Shown one piece after another: positions 44,878 to 52,946 of a stretch of DNA of 64,000 nt. Source of the stretch: Phaeobacter sp. 22II1-1F12B (GTDB lineage Bacteria; Pseudomonadota; Alphaproteobacteria; Rhodobacterales; Rhodobacteraceae). Position numbers and translations under genes: made by a program. Under the pieces are notes generated by a model. The model was given only the letters and a program-made list of their open reading frames with translations. It was not told the origin of the DNA and did not search any database. Where the stretch lies: NCBI RefSeq assembly GCF_002210165.1, contig NZ_AQQP01000002.1:186001-250000 (forward strand), read 5' to 3'. Positions within the stretch are counted from its first letter, which is position 1. The number at the start of each line of letters is the position of its first letter.

Positions 44878-46788
44878 TCAGGCGTCGAGCAGGTAATCCT
44901 CAAGATCGGCGTCGCGGGTCATGCGCCAGAAGTCATCGTGCCGCCAAGGCGTCAGCGCGACGACCCGACCCCGCGAGTTGCGATACCAGTTCTCCATGCC
45001 CTTATGGGTCCAGACCATCGCGGCATGGGCGGCATCGACGCGCTCGTTATAATTCTCGTAGACCTCGGGTTTCGGCTCCACCAGATGCGCGCCTTTCTCG
45101 AACACCTGCTCCAGCAGGCGCACGATGTAATGGATCTGCGATTCCACCGGGGTGATGACGCTGCCGCCATGCCCCAGCCCGGTATTCGGCCCGAGTAGAG
45201 TGAACAGGTTCGGGAACCCCGGCACGGTCGAGCCAAGATAGGCGCGCGCATTGTCGCCATCCCAGACATCGCGCAGCCGCTGCCCATCGCGCCCGATCAC
45301 GTCAAGCGAGGCAAGCAGTTCCGTTGCCTGAAACCCGGTGCCAAGGATCAGCACATCGGCTTCGAACTCGCGCCCGTCGGCGGCGACCAGCGTGTTGCCG
45401 CGTACTTCTTTCAGGTGTTCCGGCACCAGCGTCACGTGATCGCGGGCCACCGTGCGATACCAGCCATTGTCCAGCAACATCCGCTTGCCGAAAGGCGGGT
45501 AATCCGGCAGCACATCGGGCAACAGGTCCTGCCGCTCGCCCAGTTCCGCTTTCATATAGTCGATGAAAGCCTGCCGGTGACGATCATTGGTCCGGTTGAT
45601 CGCACGCGCCGGTTCCTCCCATTCGGGATCGACCTGAAGCGAGCTGTGGATACGGTCATTGAACGTCCAGGCCAGCCGCTGCCGGTACCATTTCTGGTAA
45701 AGCGGCACCTCGCGCAGCAGCCAGCGGATTGGCTCGGGCACGGGTTTTCGAAACTGCGGAAAGGGCGCGGCCCATTGTTTGGAACGCGCGAAAATCACCA
45801 TCTCGCTGACCTTGTCCGCAATCGCGGGGACAACCTGCATGGCGCTTGCGCCATTGCCAACGATGGCAACGCGCTTGCCGGTCAGATCAAGGTCTTCGGG
45901 CCATTCCGCCGTATGGCAGGCCGGGCCGGGGAAACTCTCAAGCCCTGGAATCGGCGGTACTTTCGGGATGCTCAACACGCCGACTGCCGAGAATATCGCG
46001 CTCACCCGGCGGGTCTCGTTGCCCTTCGGCCCCGAGGTCTCCACGATCCACTCGCCAGCGTCTTCGTCGAACTCGGCGCGGTCCACCTTGGTGCCGAACC
46101 GCACGTAATCGTACAGACCGTTATCCCGCGCGACCGTCCGGAAGTAATCGAACAACTCGTCGCGCAGCGCAAAGTAATGCGACCAGTCATATTGCGCGAA
46201 AGAATAGGAATAGAGATGGTTCGGCGTATCCACCCCCGCGCCGGGATAACGGTTCTCGCGCCAAGTGCCGCCGAAATCCTGCGCCATCTCGATCATTTCA
46301 AACGGAATGCCTGCCGATTTCAGCCGGATCGCCGCACAGATGCCGGACATGCCGCCGCCGATGATCAGCACGTTAAACCCTTCGGGCGCGTCCACGGGCG
46401 TGCGTTTGAACGACTTGTCGGCCAGTTCCGCCGCCACGATCTGCCCATAGGCAGGCGTCACCTGTTCGCCCATCGCCCGGCTTAGCATGGTTGCCGCCAA
46501 ATCGCCTGACGGTTCGGGCAGTTCGACGTTCCCATTCTGGTGCCATTCGCGAATCTCGCCAAAGGCCGCAGCGCGAATCTCGTCCTGAATCTCTTCGGGC
46601 AGACCGCCACTGTCATTGTCATCGAGCCCGCGCCCGCGCTTGGGCGTGTACGGCGCTTCCATCCAGTTCAGATCGCCGGTCAGCTGCACCAGAACCATCA
46701 GCAAAGTCGGCACGTTGGCCAGTTTCACGGCCTCGGCAAGCTGCGCTTCCCAAGTGTCGCCCAAAGGTTTTTTCTCTGCCACTGCCAT
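44878..46788 (-). CDS. Flavin Baeyer-Villiger monooxygenase, HAPMO-type with N-terminal extension
   Basis: A 636-residue class B flavoprotein monooxygenase. FAD-binding GGGMSG is at 144-149, the BVMO fingerprint FPGPACHTAEWP at 286-297 and NADPH-binding GNGASA at 311-316. It therefore inserts oxygen next to a carbonyl to make an ester or lactone, using NADPH and O2. The ~135-residue extension before the first Rossmann motif is characteristic of the 4-hydroxyacetophenone monooxygenase group. It is divergent from a serine esterase and precedes the acyl-CoA ligase and iron alcohol dehydrogenase. The natural ketone is unknown; aryl or cyclic ketones are candidates. Confidence 0.92.
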   Translation of the reverse strand: MAVAEKKPLGDTWEAQLAEAVKLANVPTLLMVLVQLTGDLNWMEAPYTPKRGRGLDDNDSGGLPEEIQDEIRAAAFGEIREWHQNGNVELPEPSGDLAATMLSRAMGEQVTPAYGQIVAAELADKSFKRTPVDAPEGFNVLIIGGGMSGICAAIRLKSAGIPFEMIEMAQDFGGTWRENRYPGAGVDTPNHLYSYSFAQYDWSHYFALRDELFDYFRTVARDNGLYDYVRFGTKVDRAEFDEDAGEWIVETSGPKGNETRRVSAIFSAVGVLSIPKVPPIPGLESFPGPACHTAEWPEDLDLTGKRVAIVGNGASAMQVVPAIADKVSEMVIFARSKQWAAPFPQFRKPVPEPIRWLLREVPLYQKWYRQRLAWTFNDRIHSSLQVDPEWEEPARAINRTNDRHRQAFIDYMKAELGERQDLLPDVLPDYPPFGKRMLLDNGWYRTVARDHVTLVPEHLKEVRGNTLVAADGREFEADVLILGTGFQATELLASLDVIGRDGQRLRDVWDGDNARAYLGSTVPGFPNLFTLLGPNTGLGHGGSVITPVESQIHYIVRLLEQVFEKGAHLVEPKPEVYENYNERVDAAHAAMVWTHKGMENWYRNSRGRVVALTPWRHDDFWRMTRDADLEDYLLDA

Positions 46789-46870
46789 GATTTCGACGGC
46801 CCTCCCCGACCTCGTATTTCCCGATCCATTTCGGCCGAAACCGTGATCTCGGGTCTAAACATGACTCCAC

Positions 46871-46887
46871 GACTTGACATAAGTCAA
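46871..46887. promoter_or_regulatory. Overlapping inverted repeats in the monooxygenase/esterase promoter gap
   Basis: In the 167-bp AT-rich divergent gap, GACTT-GACAT-AAGTC (46871-46885) and TTGAC-ATAA-GTCAA (46874-46887) overlap, and a further CGACTT half-site lies at 46915-46920. Such a site is well placed to control both directions and may be the target of the TetR regulator at the end of the esterase-TRAP run. Confidence 0.45.
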
Positions 46888-46955
46888 TAGATTAGGTCAT
46901 TTGTTTTAATTATTCGACTTAGTATCGAATCCGGCCAGCTGAAGTGGAGGTCAGC

Positions 46956-48200
46956 ATGTCCACCACGACCAGGACGACAGAGCTGCAAGAGGTGTCGGAA
47001 CCCAGCGTTTCGGGCATCTGCCGGGACGATCTGCGCCCTGTGGCCGAGGCATTCGCCGAGAATTTCAGATCACGCGGCGAACTGGGCGCATCGCTCTGCA
47101 TCCATCTCGACGGAGAGCCTGTTCTCGATCTATGGGGCGGCCAGACCAGCCCGGATGGCGGTGCATGGCAAAAGGACACGGTCCACGTGGTCTTCTCCTG
47201 CACCAAGCCCGCGACCGCGCTATGCCTGCATCTTCTGGCCGCGCGCGGAAAAGTCGATCTGGACGCGCCCGTCGCCACCTACTGGCCGGAATACGCGCAG
47301 AACGGCAAGGAAGGCACAACGCTGCGGATGCTGCTGGATCACAGCGCCGGACAACCCGCCCTGCGTACCCCGCTCAAGCCCGATTGCCTGACCGACTGGT
47401 CCTACATGGTCGAACATCTTCAACAGGAAGAGCCGTTCTGGACCCCGGGCACTCAGGTCTCCTATCACGCCGTGACCTTCGGCTTTCTCGTGGGAGAGGT
47501 CGTGCGCCGCGTCTCGGGCAAATCACTCGGACAGTTCTTTCACGACGAAATCGCCACCCCGCTCGGGCTCGATTTCGCCATCGGCCTGCCGGAAAAGGAC
47601 GAAGATCGCGTCGCGCCGGTGATCCCCCATCGCCCGCCCAAGGACGCACAGGATACACCATTTCTGAAAGCGGCCAAAACCCGCGACACCGTGCCAAATC
47701 TCTTTGTTTTCAACAGCGGAGACTGGGCGATCAAGGGCGTGAACAGCCGCGCCGGACGCGCTGCGGAAATCCCGGCGGCCAATGGCGTGACCAACGCGCG
47801 CGGGCTGTCAAAACTCTTTTCCGCTCTCGCTACCGGTGGCGCGGCACTGGGGCTCGACCCCGACTACATCGCCAGCTTTTCGCAGGCCAGCGCGGCCACC
47901 CATAGCGACGCGACTTTCATCGCGCCCTCGCGCTTTGGCCCCGGCTTCATGCTGAACATGGGCCGCCGTCCGACACCGGAAGGCCCCGAAAGCCTGATCA
48001 TGGGCCAGAACGCCTTTGGCCACGTGGGCATGGGCGGCTCGCTCGGCTTCGCCGACCCCGATTGCCGTCTCGGCTTTGGTTATTCGATGAACAAGCTTGG
48101 CGGCGGACTGCTGCTGAACACGCGCGGCCAAAGCCTTGTCGACGCCACCTACCGCTGCCTCGGCTACCGAAACGACACTTACGGACACTGGGCGCGCTAG
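46956..48200 (+). CDS. Serine hydrolase of the beta-lactamase/esterase EstB family
   Basis: A 414-residue family VIII-type esterase or beta-lactamase-fold hydrolase. The catalytic SxxK motif is Ser81-Cys-Thr-Lys84 (FSCTKP), and the tyrosine motif is SYHAVTFG. No signal peptide is seen, so it acts in the cytoplasm and a true beta-lactamase role is unlikely. The ATG at 46956 follows GGAGG; a GTG twelve bases upstream overlaps that site. It is divergent from the Baeyer-Villiger monooxygenase, so it probably cleaves the ester made by that enzyme. The TRAP transporter genes follow 28 bases later on the same strand. Confidence 0.9.
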   Translation: MSTTTRTTELQEVSEPSVSGICRDDLRPVAEAFAENFRSRGELGASLCIHLDGEPVLDLWGGQTSPDGGAWQKDTVHVVFSCTKPATALCLHLLAARGKVDLDAPVATYWPEYAQNGKEGTTLRMLLDHSAGQPALRTPLKPDCLTDWSYMVEHLQQEEPFWTPGTQVSYHAVTFGFLVGEVVRRVSGKSLGQFFHDEIATPLGLDFAIGLPEKDEDRVAPVIPHRPPKDAQDTPFLKAAKTRDTVPNLFVFNSGDWAIKGVNSRAGRAAEIPAANGVTNARGLSKLFSALATGGAALGLDPDYIASFSQASAATHSDATFIAPSRFGPGFMLNMGRRPTPEGPESLIMGQNAFGHVGMGGSLGFADPDCRLGFGYSMNKLGGGLLLNTRGQSLVDATYRCLGYRNDTYGHWAR

Positions 48201-48228
48201 CGCCAGAATTTCAACTTGGGAGGAAGAA

Positions 48229-49371
48229 ATGAATAAATATCAGAAACTTGCAACCGCAGCCACGGCCGCTTTGGCGCTGGCCGGCGCTGCCGAGGCCCGC
48301 GAACTGAGCTTTGCCATCGGCCACCCGCCGGTCTCCTCGCTGGTCAAGGGCGCCGAAGCCGCCGCCGAACGATTCAACGAGGCAACCGGCGGCGACATGA
48401 CCCTCAAGGTCTACCCGCTTACCCTGCTGTCCATGGCGGAAACCCCCGGCGGTCTGCGCGAAGGTCTGGCCGACGTGGGCACGGTGATGACGCCCTATTT
48501 CCCGGCTGAATTCCCCCATACCAACCTGATCGTCGAATCCTCGATGATCCTCGAAACCATTCCCGGCGCGACCGAGGTACAGGCCCCCGCCTTTGCCGCT
48601 GCGGTCGTCGAATTCATCATGACCAAGTGCCCGGAATGTAATGAAGAATTCGCAGCCGAGAACCAGGTCTTCACCGGCGGCGCGGGCACCACGCCCTATG
48701 TGCTGAACTGCACAAAACCCATCGTCAGTATGGAGGACCTGCAAGGCGCGCGGCTGCGCATCGGCGGCGCGAACTGGGCCCGCTGGTCCGAAGCCATCGG
48801 TGCCGCTCCGATCACCATGTCGGGCAATGAAATGCTCGAAGCGCTGAACCAGGGCGTGCTCGACTGCATCATCCTGTCGACGCCCGACATCTATAACTTT
48901 GGAATGGGCGGATCGGTCAGCCATATCACCAAGGGCGCACCGGGCGGGGCCTATTTCGCCTCGGTCTCGAACATGAACAAGGACAGCTGGAACGAACTTT
49001 CGCCCGAACAGCGCACCGAGTTCCTCAAGGCGATGGCTTTCGCCGCCGCAAGCACCTCGGTCGCGTATCAGGAAGGCGCTGAAACCGTCGAAGCCGCCGC
49101 CCGCGAGAACGGCGTGGAAATCCACGACGCCGCGCCCGAAGTGATCGAGGCCACCAAGGCATTCATCGAAGAAGACCGCCAGAACACCATCGCCTATTTC
49201 GCGGAAACCTACGGTGTCACACGCGGCGAAGAGATGCTGAACGACTTCAGCGCGCTTCTGACCAAGTGGGTCGACCTGCTCGGTGATGCCGACGGTGCCG
49301 AAGCGGTCGAGAAACTGTACTGGGACGAGATCTATTCCAAGGTCGACATCGCCCAGCACGGCATCAACTAA
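48229..49371 (+). CDS. TRAP transporter substrate-binding protein (DctP family)
   Basis: A 380-residue periplasmic binding protein. A signal peptide ends near AAEA-REL. The DctP family core LQGARLRIGGANWARW carries the conserved Arg that binds the ligand carboxylate. It has three cysteines, two in KCPECNEE and one in LNCTKP, which is unusual and could form a disulfide in the periplasm. The ATG at 48229 follows GGGAGGAAG. It captures an organic acid for the DctQM permease encoded just downstream. The long (380-residue) form suggests a bulkier ligand than simple C4-dicarboxylates. A stem-loop separates it from the next gene. Confidence 0.9.
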   Translation: MNKYQKLATAATAALALAGAAEARELSFAIGHPPVSSLVKGAEAAAERFNEATGGDMTLKVYPLTLLSMAETPGGLREGLADVGTVMTPYFPAEFPHTNLIVESSMILETIPGATEVQAPAFAAAVVEFIMTKCPECNEEFAAENQVFTGGAGTTPYVLNCTKPIVSMEDLQGARLRIGGANWARWSEAIGAAPITMSGNEMLEALNQGVLDCIILSTPDIYNFGMGGSVSHITKGAPGGAYFASVSNMNKDSWNELSPEQRTEFLKAMAFAAASTSVAYQEGAETVEAAARENGVEIHDAAPEVIEATKAFIEEDRQNTIAYFAETYGVTRGEEMLNDFSALLTKWVDLLGDADGAEAVEKLYWDEIYSKVDIAQHGIN

Positions 49372-49385
49372 GCCAAATGACTTAA

Positions 49386-49409
49386 CCGGGGCGCATCCCT
49401 GCGCCCCGG
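49386..49409 (+). promoter_or_regulatory. Intercistronic stem-loop between dctP-like and dctQ-like genes
   Basis: A perfect 10-bp stem (CCGGGGCGCA and TGCGCCCCGG) with a TCCC loop begins 14 bases after the binding-protein stop and lacks a T tract. Such hairpins often stabilise the upstream message so that the binding protein is made in excess over the permeases. Confidence 0.6.
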
Positions 49410-49427
49410 CAGGCAAAAGGCGGCCAT

Positions 49428-49937
49428 ATGACACGTATTTCCCGATTCCTGTCCACCTGCGCGACCTGCACTTCGGTCCTCGCGGGCGCGGCAGTGGCGC
49501 TGATGATGGTACAGGTCACGCTTGACGTGGCGATGCGCCATCTCTTCGGCAGCCCGCTGCCCGGAACACTGACCATCGTCAGCTATTACTACATGGTCAT
49601 CGCCGCCTTTGTCCCGCTGGCACTGGCCGAACAGCGCGAGGCGCATATCTCGGTCGAATTCGTCACCGATCTGATGCCAAAGGGCGTCCAGCGCCACCTT
49701 GCCGGGCTGATGCTGCTGCCCACCGCGCTCGTCACCGGTATGCTGACCTGGCGCACATGGGAGGCCGCGCTCAGCGCCATGGCCAAGGGCACCGCCGAAA
49801 TCAGCGGCGCGACCAAGATCGCGGTCTGGCCCGCCTATTTCGCCCTGCCCCTCGGCGCCGGGCTGATGACCCTGATCCTCGCCCTGCGCTTTGCACTTTA
49901 TGTCACGGGCAAAACGCCCCAAGAGGCCCCCGAATGA
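49428..49937 (+). CDS. TRAP transporter small permease (DctQ)
   Basis: A 169-residue membrane protein with four predicted helices, the standard DctQ plan. The region MMVQVTLDVAMRHLFGSPLPGT, with the conserved Arg before the loop, is typical of the family. It bridges the binding protein and the large DctM subunit. Its stop overlaps the DctM start in ATGA. Length and topology are normal. Confidence 0.9.
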   Translation: MTRISRFLSTCATCTSVLAGAAVALMMVQVTLDVAMRHLFGSPLPGTLTIVSYYYMVIAAFVPLALAEQREAHISVEFVTDLMPKGVQRHLAGLMLLPTALVTGMLTWRTWEAALSAMAKGTAEISGATKIAVWPAYFALPLGAGLMTLILALRFALYVTGKTPQEAPE

Positions 49938-51241
49938 CCGGAGTCGAACTGGGCATTGCCGCCCTCATCCTGCTGATCGTGCTGATCGCCCTGCGGATGC
50001 CCATAGGTATCGCCCTGATCGGCGTGTCGATCCTTGGCCTCTGGATGCTGACCAACTGGCGTGTCGCATGGGGCTCGCTCGGGCTGATCCCCTATAAATT
50101 CGCGGCCAACTGGATTCTCAGTTCGGTCCCGATGTTCCTCCTGCTTGGGTACATCTCCTATCATACGAAGCTGACCGAAGGCCTGTTCCGCGCCGCCCGC
50201 GCCTGGCTCTCGGTGCTGCCGGGCGGGCTGGCGATTGCCGCGATCCTTGGCAGCGCGGGCTTTGCCGCCGTCTCCGGCTCTTCGGTCGCCTGCTCGGCCA
50301 CCATGGGCCGGATCGCCGTGCCCGAGATGCTGAAATCAGGCTACCACCCGCAGCTTGCCACCGGCACTGTCGCCGTCGCAGGCACCATCGGCGCGCTGAT
50401 CCCGCCCTCGGTCATCATGATCCTTTACGGCATCGTCGCGCAGGTCGAGATTACCCAGCTTTTCCTCGGCGGTATCGCGGCGGGTATCCTGACCGCGCTT
50501 GGCTACATCCTCGTGGTGATGATCCGCGTGACACTGAACCCCGCCCTCGCGCCCTCGACGGACGACCGCGCCTCATGGGCCGAACGGATCGACTCGCTGA
50601 AAGACACATGGCCGGTGATCCTCATCATGCTGGGCATCTTTTCCGGTCTCTTCGGAGGCGTCTTCACCCCGACCGAGGCCGGGGCCGTCGGCGCATTCCT
50701 CGCCACCCTCGTGGCACTGGTCAAGGGCACGCTCACTTGGGGGCGGTTTCAGGCCGCGATTCAGGAAACCGTGCTGACCACCGGCGCGCTGATCATCATC
50801 GGCGTCGGTGCCAGCCTGCTCACCCGCTTCCTCGCCCTCTCCGGCACCGGCGAATTCCTCAGCAGCACCATCCTCGGCAGCGGCGCGTCCCCGGCTATGA
50901 TCCTGCTGGGCGTGATCGTGATCTACCTGCTGCTCGGCATGTTCCTTGAACCCATCGGCGCGATGCTCCTGACCCTGCCGATCCTGCTGCCTGTAATCGA
51001 CGGCGCGGGTTTCAACCTGCTCTGGTTCGGCATCATCATGACCAAACTGCTGGAAATCGGCATGATCACCCCGCCCATCGGCATGAACGTCTTTGTCATC
51101 AAGGGCATCGTGGGCAAGAGTATCTCGACGGGCGCGATTTTCCGCGGCATCTGGTGGTTTCTGGTCATGGACCTGATTTTGCTCGGCATTCTGGTCCTGT
51201 TCCCGCAATTAGTGATGTATCTTCCGAATACCTTCGGTTAA
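49934..51241 (+). CDS. TRAP transporter large permease (DctM)
   Basis: A 435-residue, 12-helix permease of the DctM/IT superfamily, powered by an ion gradient. RMPIGIALIGVSILGLW at the start, the VSGSSVACSATMGRIAVPEM loop and GTIGALIPPSVIMILYG are family signatures. The ATG at 49934 lies in a four-base overlap with the small permease gene; the longer frame from 49757 is read-through inside it. It completes the uptake system placed next to the esterase. Confidence 0.94.
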   Translation: MTGVELGIAALILLIVLIALRMPIGIALIGVSILGLWMLTNWRVAWGSLGLIPYKFAANWILSSVPMFLLLGYISYHTKLTEGLFRAARAWLSVLPGGLAIAAILGSAGFAAVSGSSVACSATMGRIAVPEMLKSGYHPQLATGTVAVAGTIGALIPPSVIMILYGIVAQVEITQLFLGGIAAGILTALGYILVVMIRVTLNPALAPSTDDRASWAERIDSLKDTWPVILIMLGIFSGLFGGVFTPTEAGAVGAFLATLVALVKGTLTWGRFQAAIQETVLTTGALIIIGVGASLLTRFLALSGTGEFLSSTILGSGASPAMILLGVIVIYLLLGMFLEPIGAMLLTLPILLPVIDGAGFNLLWFGIIMTKLLEIGMITPPIGMNVFVIKGIVGKSISTGAIFRGIWWFLVMDLILLGILVLFPQLVMYLPNTFG

Positions 51242-51303
51242 GTCGATTGTTTCAACACCCCGCCTTTTAGGCGGCAAAATCCGACAAGGAAACGGAACCG
51301 GCC

Positions 51304-51981
51304 ATGGCAAACCGGCAGAAACAGGAACGCAGCCCAAGGGGCGAGGAATCCTCGGCGCAAAAGATCAAGGACGCGGCCCTGCGGCTGTTTTCCTCCAAGG
51401 GCGTCGACGGCGTGACCGTCCGCGAAATCGTGGCCGAATCCGGCGCGCGCAATAATGCCTCGCTGCACTACTACTTCGGCTCCAAGGACGCACTGGTTGA
51501 TGCGCTGATCCTCGATTGCGCCCATGTCTCCGACAGCGCCCGCATCCAGAAGCTGGATGAGATGGAGGCCAATGGCGGTCCTCGCGAACTCGCCGACATC
51601 ATCCGCCTCATCGTCGAGGTCGAAACCACCCCCAGCGATGTCGAAGGCATTGGCGCGGTGGCCTCAAGCCTTGGCCACATGCGGTTCGTCGTCGGACTCA
51701 AGATCAACCATCGCAAGGCCTTCATGCAGGCGCTCGCAGGGCATCGCACCTCGGGCTATATCCGCTGCATCGAACATATCTACAACCTTGTGCCAGACAT
51801 GCCGAAAAGCCTGCTGAACCAGCGGCTTATCTTCATGGACCTGCTGCTGATCTCAACCCTTGCCGCCCGCGAGGCCGCGTTCGAACAGGACCCCACCGGC
51901 GGCAAGCTCTGGGGTTCTCCCGATGCGATTGAAAACCTGATCACTTCGGCCTGCGGGCTGCTGACCGCACCTCAGAACTGA
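51304..51981 (+). CDS. TetR-family transcriptional regulator
   Basis: A 225-residue regulator with an N-terminal TetR helix-turn-helix (DGVTVREIVAESGARNNASLHYYFGSKDALVDAL). It has a longer C-terminal ligand domain that differs between family members. It is the last gene of the plus-strand esterase-TRAP run, 62 bases after dctM, and is convergent with cobW. It is the obvious candidate for control of the ketone/ester gene set through the inverted repeats at 46871-46887; that is an inference. The effector would be a ketone, ester or acid of the pathway. Confidence 0.9.
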   Translation: MANRQKQERSPRGEESSAQKIKDAALRLFSSKGVDGVTVREIVAESGARNNASLHYYFGSKDALVDALILDCAHVSDSARIQKLDEMEANGGPRELADIIRLIVEVETTPSDVEGIGAVASSLGHMRFVVGLKINHRKAFMQALAGHRTSGYIRCIEHIYNLVPDMPKSLLNQRLIFMDLLLISTLAAREAAFEQDPTGGKLWGSPDAIENLITSACGLLTAPQN

Positions 51982-52002
51982 CAGCTTCCGCTGCACGCAC
52001 GG

Positions 52003-52030
52003 TGTACAGGGGGTGTACAGCTACTGTACG
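52003..52030 (+). repeat. Phased triple TGTAC repeat, site 1
   Basis: TGTACA at 52003, TGTACA at 52014 and TGTACG at 52025, separated by GGGGG and GCTAC, give an exact 11-bp period. The same layout with the same first spacer is present at 63351-63378. It lies between the 3' ends of the TetR and cobW-like genes, so it is not a simple promoter operator. Confidence 0.7.
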
Positions 52031-52052
52031 GCTTGTGCCTGCCGCTTTTCGC

Positions 52053-52946
52053 TCAATGACAGGCCCGCTCCAGGGCCGCGCAGACCGGATCGAACACCTC
52101 GGCCCCGCCGCTGGCGATCATCACGAGGCAGGGGTCGTCCACTGCGCCCACCGGAGAAATCTCGACCCGCGCGCCAACCGCCTGAACCAGTAACCCGCCC
52201 CCGTCCGGCGCACGCACACGCCCCTTGATCCGATGCACCGCCTCGGGCAACACGGTTAACGCGCCCGCCAAACTGGCCCGGTCCATCGCACCGATAGGCC
52301 GCCATGCCCGGCTGACAAAACCACCCGTCTCCGCCCCCGGTACCTGCCAGCGCGTCCCGTCTTCCTGCGGCCCCAGCAGCAGCGCCTGCGGCAGCGCGCC
52401 CTGCGCCGCCTCGACCACGCGCATTCCCGGCCGAAGCCCCTGCACCCAGGCCCGCAACTCCTCGGCCGGGCCGCCAAGGTCCAGCTTGGTCAGCGCCACG
52501 ATATCGGCGCTGCGGATCTGGCTCTGCACCAGCCGCCCGACGAACTTATCCTTCGCCCTCTCACGCACAGTCTCGGCATCGACGGCGGTGATCACCGCAT
52601 CCAGCTCGAACCCCGGCCAGTTCCCGACCAGCATCGCAAGACGCGCCGGTTCGGCAACGCCGCTTGCCTCCATGATCACCCGGTCCGGCGGGTTCGGTCG
52701 CATCGCCATTTCGCTCAGCGCCGCGCCCATGTCATCGCCGATAGAGCAGCAGACACAGCCGTTCGTCAGCTCAACCGCCGCGCCGTCCACCTCGCGGATC
52801 AGGCCCGCGTCGATATTCACCGCGCCGAAATCGTTCACCATGATCCCCAGCCGCGCCCCCGTCGCGTTGCGCAGCAAATGATTCAGGATCGTCGTCTTGC
52901 CGGACCCGAGGTAGCCCGACAGCAGGGTGATCGGCAGGCGGCTCAT
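52053..52946 (-). CDS. CobW/COG0523-family GTP-dependent metallochaperone
   Basis: A 297-residue G3E GTPase with Walker A GYLGSGKTT, the metal-binding GCVCCS motif (CxCC), the Walker B-like EASGVAEP region and the TKLDLG guanine motif. Members load zinc, cobalt or other metals into client enzymes. The gene overlaps the upstream amidohydrolase by four bases (ATGA), and amidohydrolases need divalent metal, so that enzyme is the likely client. The C-terminal domain ends in a His-poor tail. It is not near cobalamin genes, so a role in cobalamin synthesis is unlikely. Confidence 0.9.
   Translation of the reverse strand: MSRLPITLLSGYLGSGKTTILNHLLRNATGARLGIMVNDFGAVNIDAGLIREVDGAAVELTNGCVCCSIGDDMGAALSEMAMRPNPPDRVIMEASGVAEPARLAMLVGNWPGFELDAVITAVDAETVRERAKDKFVGRLVQSQIRSADIVALTKLDLGGPAEELRAWVQGLRPGMRVVEAAQGALPQALLLGPQEDGTRWQVPGAETGGFVSRAWRPIGAMDRASLAGALTVLPEAVHRIKGRVRAPDGGGLLVQAVGARVEISPVGAVDDPCLVMIASGGAEVFDPVCAALERACH

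Noticed and set aside
42996-45155. A 719-codon open frame on the plus strand across the iron dehydrogenase, acyl-CoA ligase and monooxygenase genes
   Set aside because: It runs antisense across several well-supported genes and has the His/Arg/Gly-rich composition of a shadow frame.
46956-48200. Annotation of the SxxK hydrolase as a beta-lactamase resistance gene
   Set aside because: There is no signal peptide, and the divergent Baeyer-Villiger monooxygenase points to an esterase.
51260-51274. Hairpin CCGCC-TTTTA-GGCGG after dctM as a terminator
   Set aside because: The stem is only five base pairs and no T tract follows, so it does not qualify, and TetR is probably cotranscribed.
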